In this document: positions 8,058 through 16,725 of the stretch, one piece after another
Position numbering within the stretch: the first letter of the stretch is position 1
Layout: each line of letters starts with the position of its first letter
Assembly: GCF_000349945.1 (NCBI RefSeq)
Contig: NC_020516.1
Span: 3,782,001-3,846,000 of the forward strand
Direction: 5' to 3'
Origin: Azoarcus sp. KH32C
GTDB lineage: Bacteria; Pseudomonadota; Gammaproteobacteria; Burkholderiales; Rhodocyclaceae
DNA length: 64,000 nucleotides
Made by a program: the position numbers and the translations under genes
The notes under the pieces: generated by a model
Seen by the model: the letters and a program-made list of their open reading frames with translations, nothing else
Database searches by the model: none
What the model was told of the DNA's origin: nothing

Positions 8058-9314
8058 ATGAACTCATTCAACAGGCAAACGGCGGTACGGATTGCGGTCG
8101 TCAGCGCGCTGCTCGCGGCTCTGGCCAGTCCTGTCGCCTGGTTCGTCACGTACAAGCGTGCCGAGGATGGAACGGTATGGCTTGCAATCGACGAGTCACG
8201 CCGCCTGCTGCATCATTTCGGCGCTCATGACCTGACCGGCCCGGATGCAGGCGACAACGCCCGCAAGGCGGCGGATGTCCTTGCGGGGGGACTCTTCGAC
8301 ATTGCCGAAATCTACGACCAGGAGGGACTGAAGCTCGCTCACGCAATGACCGAGGAGGGCGAAGCGGTTGAACAACAACTGCCCTCGCACGCTCGCCCCA
8401 CTTACCTTGCGGGTTTTCACGAGAGCTTCAGACTCGACGACAAGCGTTGGGTATTGCGGGTTTTCGTACCGCTGCGAGGGGCCGTCGACGTGGATCGGAT
8501 CACTGGATACTTCGAAGGCGTTCGCGTCGTTCCCCCGTGGCTGCGCGAGCAACTGCGTGCCAATGCGTTCAGCGCTGCCCTGATGGTCGGGCTCGCCTCG
8601 CTGCTGTGCGGCAGCGCAATTTATCCCGTCGTCGTTCGCCTGTCGACCGAAAACGAGCGCAAGGCCCGCGAAATCCTCGATTCGCACCTCTCGATGATGG
8701 AAGCGCTCGGGCGCGCTATCGCGATGCGGGATTCCGATACCGGCGCCCACAATTTTCGGGTTGCCTGGATTGCCGCATGCATCGGCGAACAGCTCGGCCT
8801 GCGCGGCAGGGCGATGCAGTCCTTGATCGTCGGCAGCTTTCTGCACGACATCGGCAAGATCAGCATTCCCGATGCGATTCTGCTCAAACCGGGCAAGCTC
8901 GCCCCCGAAGAGAGCGAAATCATGCATACGCACGTGGCGCGCGGCGAGGAGATTGTTTCCGGCATCGGATGGCTGGAGGACGCCAACGCGGTTGTCGCGG
9001 CCCATCACGAAAAGTGGGACGGTTCGGGTTACCCGCGCAGACTGTCGGGCGACGACATCCCGCTTGCCGCGCGCATATTTGCCGTGGCGGACGTCTTCGA
9101 TGCGCTCAGTTCCAGACGACCCTACAAAGAGCCGATGAGCTTCGAGACCACGATGTCGATCCTGGAGGCGGACACCGGGAGCCATTTCGACCCGCATGTG
9201 ATGGCTGCCTTCCGCCCCCTCTCCCGCAAAGTGTTCAACACCCTTGACCAGTGTGACGAGGGGGATGTCCGGCGGCTGCTGGAAGATCGGGTTCGGTTTC
9301 ATTTCGGCATCTAA
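8058..9314 (+). CDS. Membrane-anchored HD-GYP domain protein (predicted c-di-GMP phosphodiesterase)
   Basis: A 418-residue protein. An N-terminal membrane segment (about residues 10-28) is followed by a periplasmic sensor region of about 145 residues, a second membrane segment near residues 173-195, and a cytoplasmic HD-GYP domain. The catalytic features are intact: HNFRVAWIA, the metal pair in FLHDIGK, HVARGEEIV, and the signature HHEKWDGSGYP. This predicts hydrolysis of cyclic di-GMP. The start at 8058 has GGGAG upstream and gives a normal signal anchor. An open frame continues in from the antisense strand of the helicase but is not coding. Confidence 0.9.
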   Translation: MNSFNRQTAVRIAVVSALLAALASPVAWFVTYKRAEDGTVWLAIDESRRLLHHFGAHDLTGPDAGDNARKAADVLAGGLFDIAEIYDQEGLKLAHAMTEEGEAVEQQLPSHARPTYLAGFHESFRLDDKRWVLRVFVPLRGAVDVDRITGYFEGVRVVPPWLREQLRANAFSAALMVGLASLLCGSAIYPVVVRLSTENERKAREILDSHLSMMEALGRAIAMRDSDTGAHNFRVAWIAACIGEQLGLRGRAMQSLIVGSFLHDIGKISIPDAILLKPGKLAPEESEIMHTHVARGEEIVSGIGWLEDANAVVAAHHEKWDGSGYPRRLSGDDIPLAARIFAVADVFDALSSRRPYKEPMSFETTMSILEADTGSHFDPHVMAAFRPLSRKVFNTLDQCDEGDVRRLLEDRVRFHFGI

Positions 9315-9363
9315 TGCCAGAAGCGAGAAGAACCGACAGTCCTCCAAAACCTTAACCGGACGG

Positions 9364-9789
9364 TCAGCGCCCGTCCTCGTTCTCCGCCGGATCATAGGGG
9401 ATGACGTTTTCCTGTTCGGCCGGATCGTTTCGGGCCACGATCGCACGCGCGGGCATGCTGTCGCTGAGGTTGATCGCCTGGTGCGGCACATCCGGCGGGA
9501 TGAAAAGGAACTCGCCGGCACTGCTGACGACGCGTTCGGTCAGTCCCGGCCCGTAGCGCGTCTCGACGCTGCCTTCGAGCACGTAGATGCCGGTCTCGTA
9601 GCCGCGATGGCTGTGCGCGGCCGCGACGCCACCGGGCGGGATCACGACCATGTGCATCGACAGGCCGCGACTGCCGACCGTCTCCCCGGAAATCCCGACG
9701 AAATACGGCAGGCGCTGGCGGGTGACGATTTCGCGGTCGGGGCGCACCGCGACGACGGTCGGTGATGAGGGCGTGTTGTCACTCGGCAT
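9364..9789 (-). CDS. Cupin-domain protein
   Basis: A 141-residue single cupin. Motif 1 is AHSHRGYETGIYVLEG with two histidines and a glutamate as likely metal ligands; motif 2 is FLFIPPDVPHQ. The start at 9789 has AGGAG six to seven bases upstream, and the more upstream in-frame ATG adds arginine-rich non-homologous residues, so the shorter form is preferred. The function is not clear; small cupins of this type include dioxygenase-like and sensor proteins. It lies downstream of the thiolase operon terminator and is probably a separate unit. Confidence 0.8.
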   Translation of the reverse strand: MPSDNTPSSPTVVAVRPDREIVTRQRLPYFVGISGETVGSRGLSMHMVVIPPGGVAAAHSHRGYETGIYVLEGSVETRYGPGLTERVVSSAGEFLFIPPDVPHQAINLSDSMPARAIVARNDPAEQENVIPYDPAENEDGR

Positions 9790-9870
9790 GGGAATCTCCT
9801 GCCCGACACTGCGGCGGATCGGCCGCGACTCCATCAGCCTAGTTCGCGGACAGCGCCGCGTCGAGATGAG

Positions 9871-9920
9871 AAAGAAAGCCGGCTCGGTGGATCGCTTGAT
9901 ACTCAATCACCAAGCCGGAC
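9871..9920 (-). terminator. Terminator of the beta-oxidation operon
   Basis: On the minus strand a long hairpin is built from CCGGCTTGGTGAT and its partner ATCCACCGAGCCGG, with one mismatch and a bulge. It is followed by TTTCTTT. It lies 80 bases after the thiolase stop codon. Confidence 0.7.
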
Positions 9921-9999
9921 AAGACTCCGGCGATCAGAGGAGGAGGGAGAGAGCTCGCTGGCGCCGAAGAGGGAGGAGATGAATCAAGTGACGGACGGC

Positions 10000-11202
10000 T
10001 CAGACGCGTTCGAGCACGAGCGCGAGCCCCTGCCCCACGCCGATGCACAGGCTGACCACCGCGTAGCGGCCGTTGCGACGCTGCAGTTCGCGCGCGGCGG
10101 TGAGCACGAGGCGCGCACCGGAGGCGCCGAGCGGATGCCCGAGCGCGATCGCGCCGCCATTGGGATTCACGCGCGGGTCGTCGTACGCGACCTTCATCAG
10201 CTTCAGGCAGGCGAGCATCTGCGACGCGAAGGCTTCGTTGATCTCGATGAGGTCGAGGTCGGCGAGCTTGAGCCCGGCGCGTTCGAGCGCCTTGGGAATC
10301 GCGAAGGCCGGGCCGACGCCCATGATGCGCGGCTCGACGCCCGCGGCCGCCCCGGCGAGGATGCGCGCGATCGGCTTCACACCGACGCGCTCGCCGACGG
10401 CGGCGTTGCCGAGGAGCAGCGCCGCGGCCCCGTCGTTGATGCCCGAGGCGTTGGCGGCGGTGACGACGCCACCGTCGAAGAGCGGCCGCATTTTCGCTAG
10501 CGTCTCATAGGTCGTCTCGGGGCGCGGATGTTCGTCCTCGGCGACGACGACGGGCGGGGTCTTGCGGCCGGTCGGGACGCTGATCGGCAGGATCTCGTCT
10601 TCGAAGAAACGGGCTTCGCGCGCGGCGGCGTACTTCATCTGCGAGGCGGCGGCGAAGCGGTCGCACTCCTCGCGCGAGATGCCGAACTCGGCCGCGACGT
10701 TGTCGCCGGTCTCGGGCATCGTGTCGTTGCCGTATTGCTCGATGACTTGCGGATTCGGGAAACGTGCGCCGATCGTCGAATCGAAGACCTTGAACTCGCG
10801 GCTGTAGGGCGACTCGGCCTTGCCGACGACGAAGGGCGCGCGGCTCATGCTCTCGACGCCGCCGGCGAGGTACAGCTCGCCTTCTCCGCAGCTGATCGCG
10901 CGGGCGCTGTCGAGCACCGCGGCGAGGCCGCTCGCGCACAGGCGGTTGACGGTCTGGCCCGGCACCGTGGGCGGCAGGCCCGCGGCGAGCAGCGCGTTGC
11001 GCGCGACGTTGCGGCTGTCCTCGCCGGCCTGGGAGGTGCAGCCGAGGATCACGTCCTCGATCTGCTCGGCGCGGAAGGGCGAGCGCGCGACGAGTTCGCG
11101 CATCACGGTGGCGATGAGGTCGTCGGGACGGACGGCGGCGAGCTTGCCGGCATGGCGGCCGAAGGGCGAGCGCAGGCCATCGTAGATATAGGCGTCGAGC
11201 AT
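10000..11202 (-). CDS. Acetyl-CoA acyltransferase (thiolase), 3-oxoadipyl/3-oxopimeloyl-CoA type
   Basis: A 400-residue thiolase. The nucleophile is Cys89 in NRLCASG. The C-terminal catalytic motifs are NPNGGAIALGHPLGASG and SLCIGVGQG, and NEAFA is also present. The length and motifs resemble PcaF/PaaJ-type thiolases acting on dicarboxylic acyl-CoAs. In this context it would cleave 3-oxopimeloyl-CoA to glutaryl-CoA and acetyl-CoA, completing one turn of beta-oxidation after BadI ring opening. It is the last gene of the three-gene minus-strand operon, 27 bp after the hydroxyacyl-CoA dehydrogenase. Substrate assignment is by context. Confidence 0.92.
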   Translation of the reverse strand: MLDAYIYDGLRSPFGRHAGKLAAVRPDDLIATVMRELVARSPFRAEQIEDVILGCTSQAGEDSRNVARNALLAAGLPPTVPGQTVNRLCASGLAAVLDSARAISCGEGELYLAGGVESMSRAPFVVGKAESPYSREFKVFDSTIGARFPNPQVIEQYGNDTMPETGDNVAAEFGISREECDRFAAASQMKYAAAREARFFEDEILPISVPTGRKTPPVVVAEDEHPRPETTYETLAKMRPLFDGGVVTAANASGINDGAAALLLGNAAVGERVGVKPIARILAGAAAGVEPRIMGVGPAFAIPKALERAGLKLADLDLIEINEAFASQMLACLKLMKVAYDDPRVNPNGGAIALGHPLGASGARLVLTAARELQRRNGRYAVVSLCIGVGQGLALVLERV

Positions 11203-11229
11203 GGTGTCTCCTCTGTTATGGACGCAGGG

Positions 11230-12756
11230 TCATTCTTCGGGCGTCAGCAGCGACACGCCGAGGCGGGCGCGGCGGACGAGCCAGGGACTGGGGCGGTAGC
11301 GGGGATCGCGATAGAAGTCGTGCATCGCATCGAGGATCGCGAGCACGGTCGACGCGCCCAGGGCGTCACCCATCGCGAGCGGCCCTTTCGGGTAGCCGAG
11401 GCCGAGCGTGACGGCACGGTCGATGTCTTCCGGCGTCGCGACCCGCTGCTGAGCGATGTCGCAGCCGATATTGACGATGGTCGCGAGCACGCGCTGCACG
11501 ACGAAGCCGGGGCTGTCGTTGATCACCGTGACCGGCGTGCCGTCGGCGGCGAAAAGGCCACGGGCGGCGTCCGCGGCGTCGCGGGTGGTGAGCGGCGTGC
11601 GCATCAACGTGCGGCGGCCGTCGAGGGCGAGCGGATCGAGCGCGAGCGTGCGTGCGGGGTCCAGCCCTTCGGCGAGTGCCGCGGTCGTGGCATCCTCGCC
11701 GAGCGGCAGCACGATGCACAGCGAATCCGCGCCGGGACGCTCGCCGCGGTCGCGCGGTGCGCCGAGCCGGTCGAGTAGCGCCTCCGCACGTTCGGCGGCG
11801 GGCTCGTTGCGACGGCTCAGCCAGATCGGCGTCGCCGTCTTCGGTGGTAGAGCCTCCTCGGCCACCGACTCGGCCTTGCCGTCCCGATAGACGTAGAAGC
11901 CCCGCCCGCTCTTGCGTCCAAGGAGCCCGGCGGCAAGACGCTGGCGCGTGATCGGCGATGGCCGGAAGCGCGGTTCCTGGTAGTACTGGTCGTAGATCGA
12001 CTCCATCACGGGGTGCGACACATCGAGCCCGGTAAGGTCGAGCAGTTCGAACGGCCCCATGCGGAAGCCCGCGGCTTCGCGGAGGATGCGGTCGATGTCG
12101 GCGAAACCGGCGATACCTTCGCCGAGGATGCGCAGCGCTTCGGTGCCGAAACCGCGTCCGGCGTGGTTCACGATGAAACCCGGCGAGTCCTTCGCGCGCA
12201 CGGGCGTGTGGCCCATGCGTCGCGCAAGCGCCATCAGCGCGTCGCCGGCCGACGGCTCGCTCAGCGCGCCGTCGATGACCTCGACGATCTTCATCAGCGG
12301 CACCGGGCTGAAGAAATGGAAGCCCGCGACACGCTCTGGGATGCGGCAGGCCGCCGCGATCGCCGTCACCGACAACGACGAGGTGTTCGTCGCAAGGATG
12401 CAGCGCTCGCCGACCACCTCCTCCAGACGCTGGAAAAGCCCGCACTTGGCTTCGAGGTTCTCGCTGATGGCCTCGACGACGACGTTGCAGTCCGCCAGCG
12501 CGTCGAGCGACTCGGCGATTCCGAGGCGCGCGGTCGCCGCATGCGCATCGTCAGTGGAAATTTTTCCCTTCCCGGCAAGTGTCGCGAGCGTTTGCGCGAT
12601 CGCATCGCGCGCTTCGCCCGCAGCTTCCGGCCGCACATCATGCAGCAGCACACGCATGCCACCCTGCACCGCGATCTGCGCGATGCCACGCCCCATCAGG
12701 CCGGTGCCGACGACACCGAGCAGGAGATCGTTACGGTTCGCATCGAACATTGTCAT
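11230..12756 (-). CDS. 3-hydroxyacyl-CoA dehydrogenase, PaaH-like two-domain form
   Basis: A 508-residue NAD-dependent dehydrogenase. The Rossmann turn GVVGTGLMGRGIAQ is near residue 14. The catalytic region is NTSSLSVTAIA followed by GFHFFSPVPLMK, and KDSPGFIVNHAGR marks the helical dimerisation domain. A second 3HCDH C-terminal domain occupies roughly residues 390-490 (NDSPGFVVQRV, GLGYPKGPLA), as in PaaH/PaaC-type enzymes. Its start overlaps the upstream crotonase stop by ATGA (12753-12756), so the two are translationally coupled. The expected substrate here is 3-hydroxypimeloyl-CoA. An alternative ATG at 12750 is possible. Confidence 0.92.
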   Translation of the reverse strand: MTMFDANRNDLLLGVVGTGLMGRGIAQIAVQGGMRVLLHDVRPEAAGEARDAIAQTLATLAGKGKISTDDAHAATARLGIAESLDALADCNVVVEAISENLEAKCGLFQRLEEVVGERCILATNTSSLSVTAIAAACRIPERVAGFHFFSPVPLMKIVEVIDGALSEPSAGDALMALARRMGHTPVRAKDSPGFIVNHAGRGFGTEALRILGEGIAGFADIDRILREAAGFRMGPFELLDLTGLDVSHPVMESIYDQYYQEPRFRPSPITRQRLAAGLLGRKSGRGFYVYRDGKAESVAEEALPPKTATPIWLSRRNEPAAERAEALLDRLGAPRDRGERPGADSLCIVLPLGEDATTAALAEGLDPARTLALDPLALDGRRTLMRTPLTTRDAADAARGLFAADGTPVTVINDSPGFVVQRVLATIVNIGCDIAQQRVATPEDIDRAVTLGLGYPKGPLAMGDALGASTVLAILDAMHDFYRDPRYRPSPWLVRRARLGVSLLTPEE

Positions 12757-13520
12757 TGCCCCACATATTCCGGTTTGCGCTTGTCGAGGAAGGCGCGCAT
12801 GCCTTCCTTCTGGTCCGAGCTGGCAAAGAGCAACTGGAATGCCTTGCGTTCGAGGGCCAACGCACTGTCGAGCGACGCGTCCTGGCCGGCGAGCACGACT
12901 TCCTTGATCTGCATGACGGCGAGCGGCGGCAGCGCGGCGATCTCGGCGGCGAGTTCCAGCGCGCGGGCCTGCACCTGTTCATCGGCGACGACCTCGCTCG
13001 CAAGCCCCATCTCGAGCGCTTCGCGCGCGCCGACCGGCTGCCCCGTGAGCACCATCTTCATCGCGCGGAACTTGCCCACCGCGCGCGTCAGCCGCTGCGT
13101 TCCGCCGGCGCCAGGCATGATGCCGATGCGCACCTCGGGCTGGCCGAAGGCCGCGCCCTCGCCCGCGACGATGATGTCCGCGTGCATCGCGAGCTCGCAG
13201 CCGCCGCCGAGCGCAAGGCCGTTGACCGCGGCGATCACGGGCTTCGGACAGTCGGCGATGGCCTGCCACAGGCGATGCGTGTTACGCAGCATCATCTCGA
13301 CGGCGCTGCGTTCGGACAGGTCGCGAATGTCCGCACCGGCCGCGAACACCTTATCGGAGCCCGTCAATACCACGCAACGCACCTCCGGATCCGCCCCGAG
13401 CTGGTCGAAGGCGGCCGCGAGCTGCATGCGCGTTTCCTGATTCAGCGCATTACGTGCCTCCGGCCGATTCAGCCGGATCAGCGCGATCCGTTCCAAAGGC
13501 CGCTCAATGACCACACTCAT
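12753..13520 (-). CDS. Enoyl-CoA hydratase (crotonase superfamily)
   Basis: A 255-residue crotonase. Both hydratase glutamates are present, in GGGCELAMHAD and FGQPEV, as is the oxyanion-hole region FAAGADI. It is therefore predicted to be a true hydratase. In the operon it precedes the 3-hydroxyacyl-CoA dehydrogenase and thiolase, giving the hydration step of pimeloyl-CoA beta-oxidation. The start at 13520 (MSVVIERPLERIALIRLNRP) matches the family; upstream in-frame starts at 13535 and 13583 add non-family residues and the latter overlaps the promoter -10. GGGAG lies upstream. Confidence 0.92.
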   Translation of the reverse strand: MSVVIERPLERIALIRLNRPEARNALNQETRMQLAAAFDQLGADPEVRCVVLTGSDKVFAAGADIRDLSERSAVEMMLRNTHRLWQAIADCPKPVIAAVNGLALGGGCELAMHADIIVAGEGAAFGQPEVRIGIMPGAGGTQRLTRAVGKFRAMKMVLTGQPVGAREALEMGLASEVVADEQVQARALELAAEIAALPPLAVMQIKEVVLAGQDASLDSALALERKAFQLLFASSDQKEGMRAFLDKRKPEYVGQ

Positions 13521-13565
13521 CGCGATTACTCCCATCCTGGACGCCCGATACGAGGGCACGCTTCC

Positions 13566-13604
13566 AAGATAGCAAGACCTCAATATTTAAGTCAATATAT
13601 TTAC
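13566..13604 (-). promoter_or_regulatory. Promoter and candidate operator of the crotonase-HAD-thiolase operon
   Basis: On the minus strand, TTGACT (13595-13590) and TATCTT (13571-13566) are 18 bases apart, placing the start site near 13559, about 40 bases before the crotonase ATG. The 15-mer GTAAATATATTGACT at 13604-13590 overlaps the -35 box. The same motif occurs at the aliB and aliA promoters. It is AT-rich and partly symmetrical, as expected for a MarR operator. Confidence 0.6.
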
Positions 13605-13824
13605 TTATTTAGCCAGAAAGCCGATCCGCGACATTGCCGGAATCAGCGAAAACTCACGGGATACTCCATCGCCGGCACCCGGCCCTTGACGCGGCCATTT
13701 ATATCAATACTATGACCTATTAGAGCGAAAGATTGGGCGCCCTGCAGCCTCACTTGCGAAAGCATACGCCCAATTTGTTCTAAATCAAATTTTTTGCCCT
13801 ACATCGTTCGCCACGGAGACCGCC
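13605..13824. other. Rest of the divergent crotonase/PaaY-like intergenic region
   Basis: This stretch holds no gene. For the plus-strand PaaY-like gene there is a plausible promoter, TTGACG near 13696 and TACTAT 16 bases later, with a leader of about 100 bases. An AT-rich stretch CAAATTTTTTGCCC lies about 40 bases before the start. No copy of the shared operator motif was found in this half. Confidence 0.4.
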
Positions 13825-14439
13825 ATGAACCCACCCCGCGTATTTGCCATCGACGGCGTCGTGCCGGTCGTCCATCCGAGCGCCTATGTCCACCCGTCGG
13901 CCGTGCTGATCGGCGATGTCATCGTCGGCCCCGGCTGCTACGTCGGCCCCTGCGCGAGCCTGCGCGGGGACTTCGGCCGGCTGATCCTCGAAGCCGGCGT
14001 CAACGTCCAGGACACTTGCGTGATCCACAGCTTTCCCGAGCACGACACGGTCGTGCATGAGAACGGCCACATCGGTCATGGCGCCGTGCTGCACTGCTGC
14101 ACGATCGAGCGCAACGCACTGGTCGGCATGAACGCGGTCGTGATGGACAACGCGGTGATCGGCGAGAACTCCTTCGTTGCGGCCTGCAGCTTCGTCAAGG
14201 CGGGCATGGTCGTGCCGTCGAATTCGCTCGTCGCGGGCGTGCCGGCGAAAGTCGTGCGCGCCCTGACCGAGCAGGAGATGGCGTGGAAGGTCCAGGGCAC
14301 GGGCATCTACCAGAACCTCGCGGTGCGCTGCCTGGAGACGATGGTCGAGACCGATGCGCTCGTCGCGGTCGAAACGAACCGCAAGCGCATCGTGATGCCG
14401 CAGATCGTGCCGCTGAGCGAACAGAAGCGGCGAACGTAA
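13825..14439 (+). CDS. paaY: PaaY-like hexapeptide-repeat protein (gamma-carbonic-anhydrase fold)
   Basis: A 204-residue left-handed beta-helix protein with repeated hexapeptides (VHPSAVLIGDVIVGPGCYVG, GHIGHGAVLHCC). Histidines in VIHSFPEHD, ENGHIGHG and HCC are placed like the metal ligands of the gamma-carbonic-anhydrase family. The C-terminal region with YQNLAVRCLETM is characteristic of PaaY. In phenylacetate pathways PaaY acts as a thioesterase that relieves CoA trapping; a similar CoA-salvage role here is inference. It is divergent from the crotonase operon. GGAG lies before the start at 13825. Confidence 0.85.
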   Translation: MNPPRVFAIDGVVPVVHPSAYVHPSAVLIGDVIVGPGCYVGPCASLRGDFGRLILEAGVNVQDTCVIHSFPEHDTVVHENGHIGHGAVLHCCTIERNALVGMNAVVMDNAVIGENSFVAACSFVKAGMVVPSNSLVAGVPAKVVRALTEQEMAWKVQGTGIYQNLAVRCLETMVETDALVAVETNRKRIVMPQIVPLSEQKRRT

Positions 14440-14440
14440 A

Positions 14441-14475
14441 AAAGCCGGCCTGATGCGTGAGCATCAGGCCGGAGC
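14441..14475 (-). terminator. Strong hairpin terminator for the badH-badI-acd operon
   Basis: A perfect 12 bp stem (14445-14456 with 14461-14472) has a 4-base loop. Reading the minus strand it is followed by CTTTTTT, so it ends minus-strand transcripts coming from the acyl-CoA dehydrogenase gene. On the plus strand it lies five bases past the PaaY-like stop but has no T-run, so termination there is less sure. Confidence 0.8.
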
Positions 14476-14659
14476 AAACACCGGCGGGCGAGGGAGAAAG
14501 CGGAGATGCCCGCCGGAGGCGCGTCCGATCAGCGCAACGCGCCGTCCGGACCCGCAGAAGACGGATGGAACACGGCGAACTCGGGGAGCGGCGCGCGTTC
14601 CGTGACGGCGGCCCGCATGCCGGGCCGGATCGCTCAGCGCCGGATCATGCGCAGCGCGT

Positions 14660-15814
14660 TCATTCGCCCGCATCCCGGATCATGTTGCGCGCGATCACGA
14701 GTTGCTGGATCTGGCTCGTGCCTTCGAAGATGCGGAACAGGCGCACGTCGCGGTAGAAGCGTTCGATGCCGTATTCGGCGAGGTAGCCGGCGCCGCCGAA
14801 GATCTGCACCGCACGATCGGCGACGCGGCAGCACATCTCGGAGGCGAAGAGCTTGGCGCACGCGGCTTCTGTGCCGACGTCCTGCCCTTCGTCGCGACGC
14901 CGGGCGGCATCCACGACCATGCTTCGCGCAGCGTAGATCTCGGCCTTGCTGTCGGCGAGCATCGCCTGGATCAGCTGGAACTCGGCGATCGGCTTGCCGA
15001 ACTGCTTGCGCTCCATCGCGTAACGCAGCGCATCGCCGAGCATGCGTTCGGCGACGCCGACGCAGATCGCAGCGATGTTGATGCGGCCCTTGTCGAGCAC
15101 CTTCATCGCGGTCTTGAAGCCGACCTCCTCGCGCCCGCCGATCAGGTTGACGGCCGGCACGCGGCAGTCCTCGAAGATCACGTCGCAGGTATGGGCGCCC
15201 TTCTGGCCCATCTTCTTGTCGATCTGGCCGAGCGACAGGCCCGGCGTACCCTTCTCGACGATGAACGCGGAGATGCCATGAGCCCCTTTCGCGTTGGGAT
15301 TCGTGCGCGCCATCACCGTGAAGATGCCCGCTTCGGGCGCGTTGGTGATGTAGCGCTTGGTGCCGTTCAGCACGTAATGGTCGCCGTCGCGGCGCGCCGT
15401 CGTGCGCAGGCTGCCGGCATCGGAACCGGCGTCCGGCTCGGTGAGCGCGAAGGAGCCGATGATCTCGCCGGACGCGAGACGCGGCAGATAGTCGCGCTTC
15501 TGCTCGGGCGTGCCGTCGATGACGATGCCCTGCGCGCCGATGCCGTTGTTGGTCGCGAACAGCGAACGGAAGCACGGCGAGGTCTGGCCGATCTCGAAGG
15601 TCGCGAGGACCTCCTCCTCCATCGTCAGCCCCATGCCGCCGAATTCCTCGGGAATCGACAAGCCGAACAGGCCCAGTTCCTTCATCTCGTCGACCAGTGC
15701 CGGCGGAATCTGGTCGGTCTCGGCGACGTGCGCCTCCTGCGGCACGAGGCGCTCGCGCACGAAGCGCGAAATCGTGTCGAGAAGAATGTTGAGTGTCTCC
15801 TGGTCGCGGATCAT
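14660..15814 (-). CDS. Acyl-CoA dehydrogenase (candidate pimeloyl/glutaryl-CoA-type or accessory enzyme of the bad operon)
   Basis: A 384-residue FAD acyl-CoA dehydrogenase starting MIRDQETLN with AGAGGGA upstream. Signatures are FALTEPDAGSDAGS, KRYITNAPEAGIF, ERKQFGKPI and IFGGAGYLAEYG. The catalytic base is glutamate in RIFEGTSQIQ, in the normal MCAD position. It is the third gene after badH and badI, and the only other acyl-CoA dehydrogenase in the cluster besides aliB. The most economical role is pimeloyl-CoA oxidation feeding the beta-oxidation operon, but this is inference; R. palustris uses PimCD for that step. The long upstream open frame is an out-of-context extension into badI. Confidence 0.9.
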   Translation of the reverse strand: MIRDQETLNILLDTISRFVRERLVPQEAHVAETDQIPPALVDEMKELGLFGLSIPEEFGGMGLTMEEEVLATFEIGQTSPCFRSLFATNNGIGAQGIVIDGTPEQKRDYLPRLASGEIIGSFALTEPDAGSDAGSLRTTARRDGDHYVLNGTKRYITNAPEAGIFTVMARTNPNAKGAHGISAFIVEKGTPGLSLGQIDKKMGQKGAHTCDVIFEDCRVPAVNLIGGREEVGFKTAMKVLDKGRINIAAICVGVAERMLGDALRYAMERKQFGKPIAEFQLIQAMLADSKAEIYAARSMVVDAARRRDEGQDVGTEAACAKLFASEMCCRVADRAVQIFGGAGYLAEYGIERFYRDVRLFRIFEGTSQIQQLVIARNMIRDAGE

Positions 15815-15909
15815 GTCGTTTCCCTCTCCGGTGTTGCGATTGCGTGTGCTCTTGGGTTCCCCGCTCCGCCGCCCGGCGATCACCACCGGGCGACGGAGTC
15901 GGAAGGTGC

Positions 15910-16692
15910 TTACTTCACGTGCTTGCGGAACTCGGGCTTCCTCTTCTCGCGGAACGCATTGCCGCCCTCGGCCGATTCGGCCGTCTCGTAATAGAGCTTG
16001 AGCGCGTGCATCGCGAGACCGCCCATGCCGCGGATCATCTCGGTGTCGACGTTGAAGGACTTCTTCGCCAGTGCGATCGCGGTCGGGCTCTTCTCGACGA
16101 TCTCGTCGCACCACTTCTTCACTTCGGCGTCGAGCTGGTCGTGCGGCACGACGGCATTCACGAGGCCCATCGCGAGCGCTTCCTGCGCGGTGTAGCGGCG
16201 GCACAGGTACCAGATCTCGCGCGCCTTCTTCTCGCCGACGACGCGCGCCAGCAGCGCGGTGCCGAAGCCGGGGTCGACCGAACCGACACGCGGGCCAGCC
16301 TGGCCGAGCTGGGCGCGGTCGGATGCGATCGCGAGGTCGCAGATCGTCACGAGCACGTTGCCGCCGCCGATGGCGTAGCCATTCACGCGGGCGATCACCG
16401 GCTTGGAAATGTCGCGGATCGCGCTCTGCACTTCCTCGATCGGCAGGCCGATCACGCCGCGGCCGCCGTAGCCGCCGTCCTGCGTGCCCTGGTCGCCACC
16501 GGTGCAAAAGGCCTTGTCGCCGGCGCCGGTCAGCACGACTACGCCGATGCTGCGGTCGAAGTCCGCGTCCTTCAGCGCGTGGATCATCTCCTCGCAGGTC
16601 TGGGCGCGGAAAGCGTTGTATTGGGCCGGACGGTTGATCGTGATGGTCGCGATGCCGTCTTCCTTGGTGTAGAGAATGTCCTGGTATTCCAT
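15910..16692 (-). CDS. badI: 2-ketocyclohexanecarboxyl-CoA hydrolase
   Basis: A 260-residue crotonase-superfamily ring-cleavage enzyme that opens 2-ketocyclohexane-1-carboxyl-CoA to pimeloyl-CoA. It resembles MenB rather than hydratases: FCTGGDQGTQDGGYGGRG, GGGNVLVTICDLAIA and GQAGPRVGSVDPGFGTALLA. The hydratase glutamates seen in badK and the beta-oxidation crotonase are absent, which fits a hydrolytic retro-Dieckmann mechanism. AGGAGG is seven to nine bases before the start. It lies 33 bp after badH and 95 bp before the acyl-CoA dehydrogenase gene in one operon. Confidence 0.93.
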   Translation of the reverse strand: MEYQDILYTKEDGIATITINRPAQYNAFRAQTCEEMIHALKDADFDRSIGVVVLTGAGDKAFCTGGDQGTQDGGYGGRGVIGLPIEEVQSAIRDISKPVIARVNGYAIGGGNVLVTICDLAIASDRAQLGQAGPRVGSVDPGFGTALLARVVGEKKAREIWYLCRRYTAQEALAMGLVNAVVPHDQLDAEVKKWCDEIVEKSPTAIALAKKSFNVDTEMIRGMGGLAMHALKLYYETAESAEGGNAFREKRKPEFRKHVK

Positions 16693-16725
16693 GATTTTTC
16701 CTCCTGGATGTCTTGAAAGTCGTGG

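Noticed and set aside
5886..9314. Plus-strand open frame of 1142 codons ending in the HD-GYP domain
   Set aside because: The first 720 codons lie antisense to the helicase gene with its strong motifs. Only the part from 8058 has a ribosome site and a signal anchor. The long frame is a result of high GC content.
14660..16507. A single 615-codon fusion of BadI and acyl-CoA dehydrogenase
   Set aside because: The upstream part of this frame is arginine-rich sequence out of frame with badI. badI is intact in another frame and the dehydrogenase has its own ribosome site at 15814.
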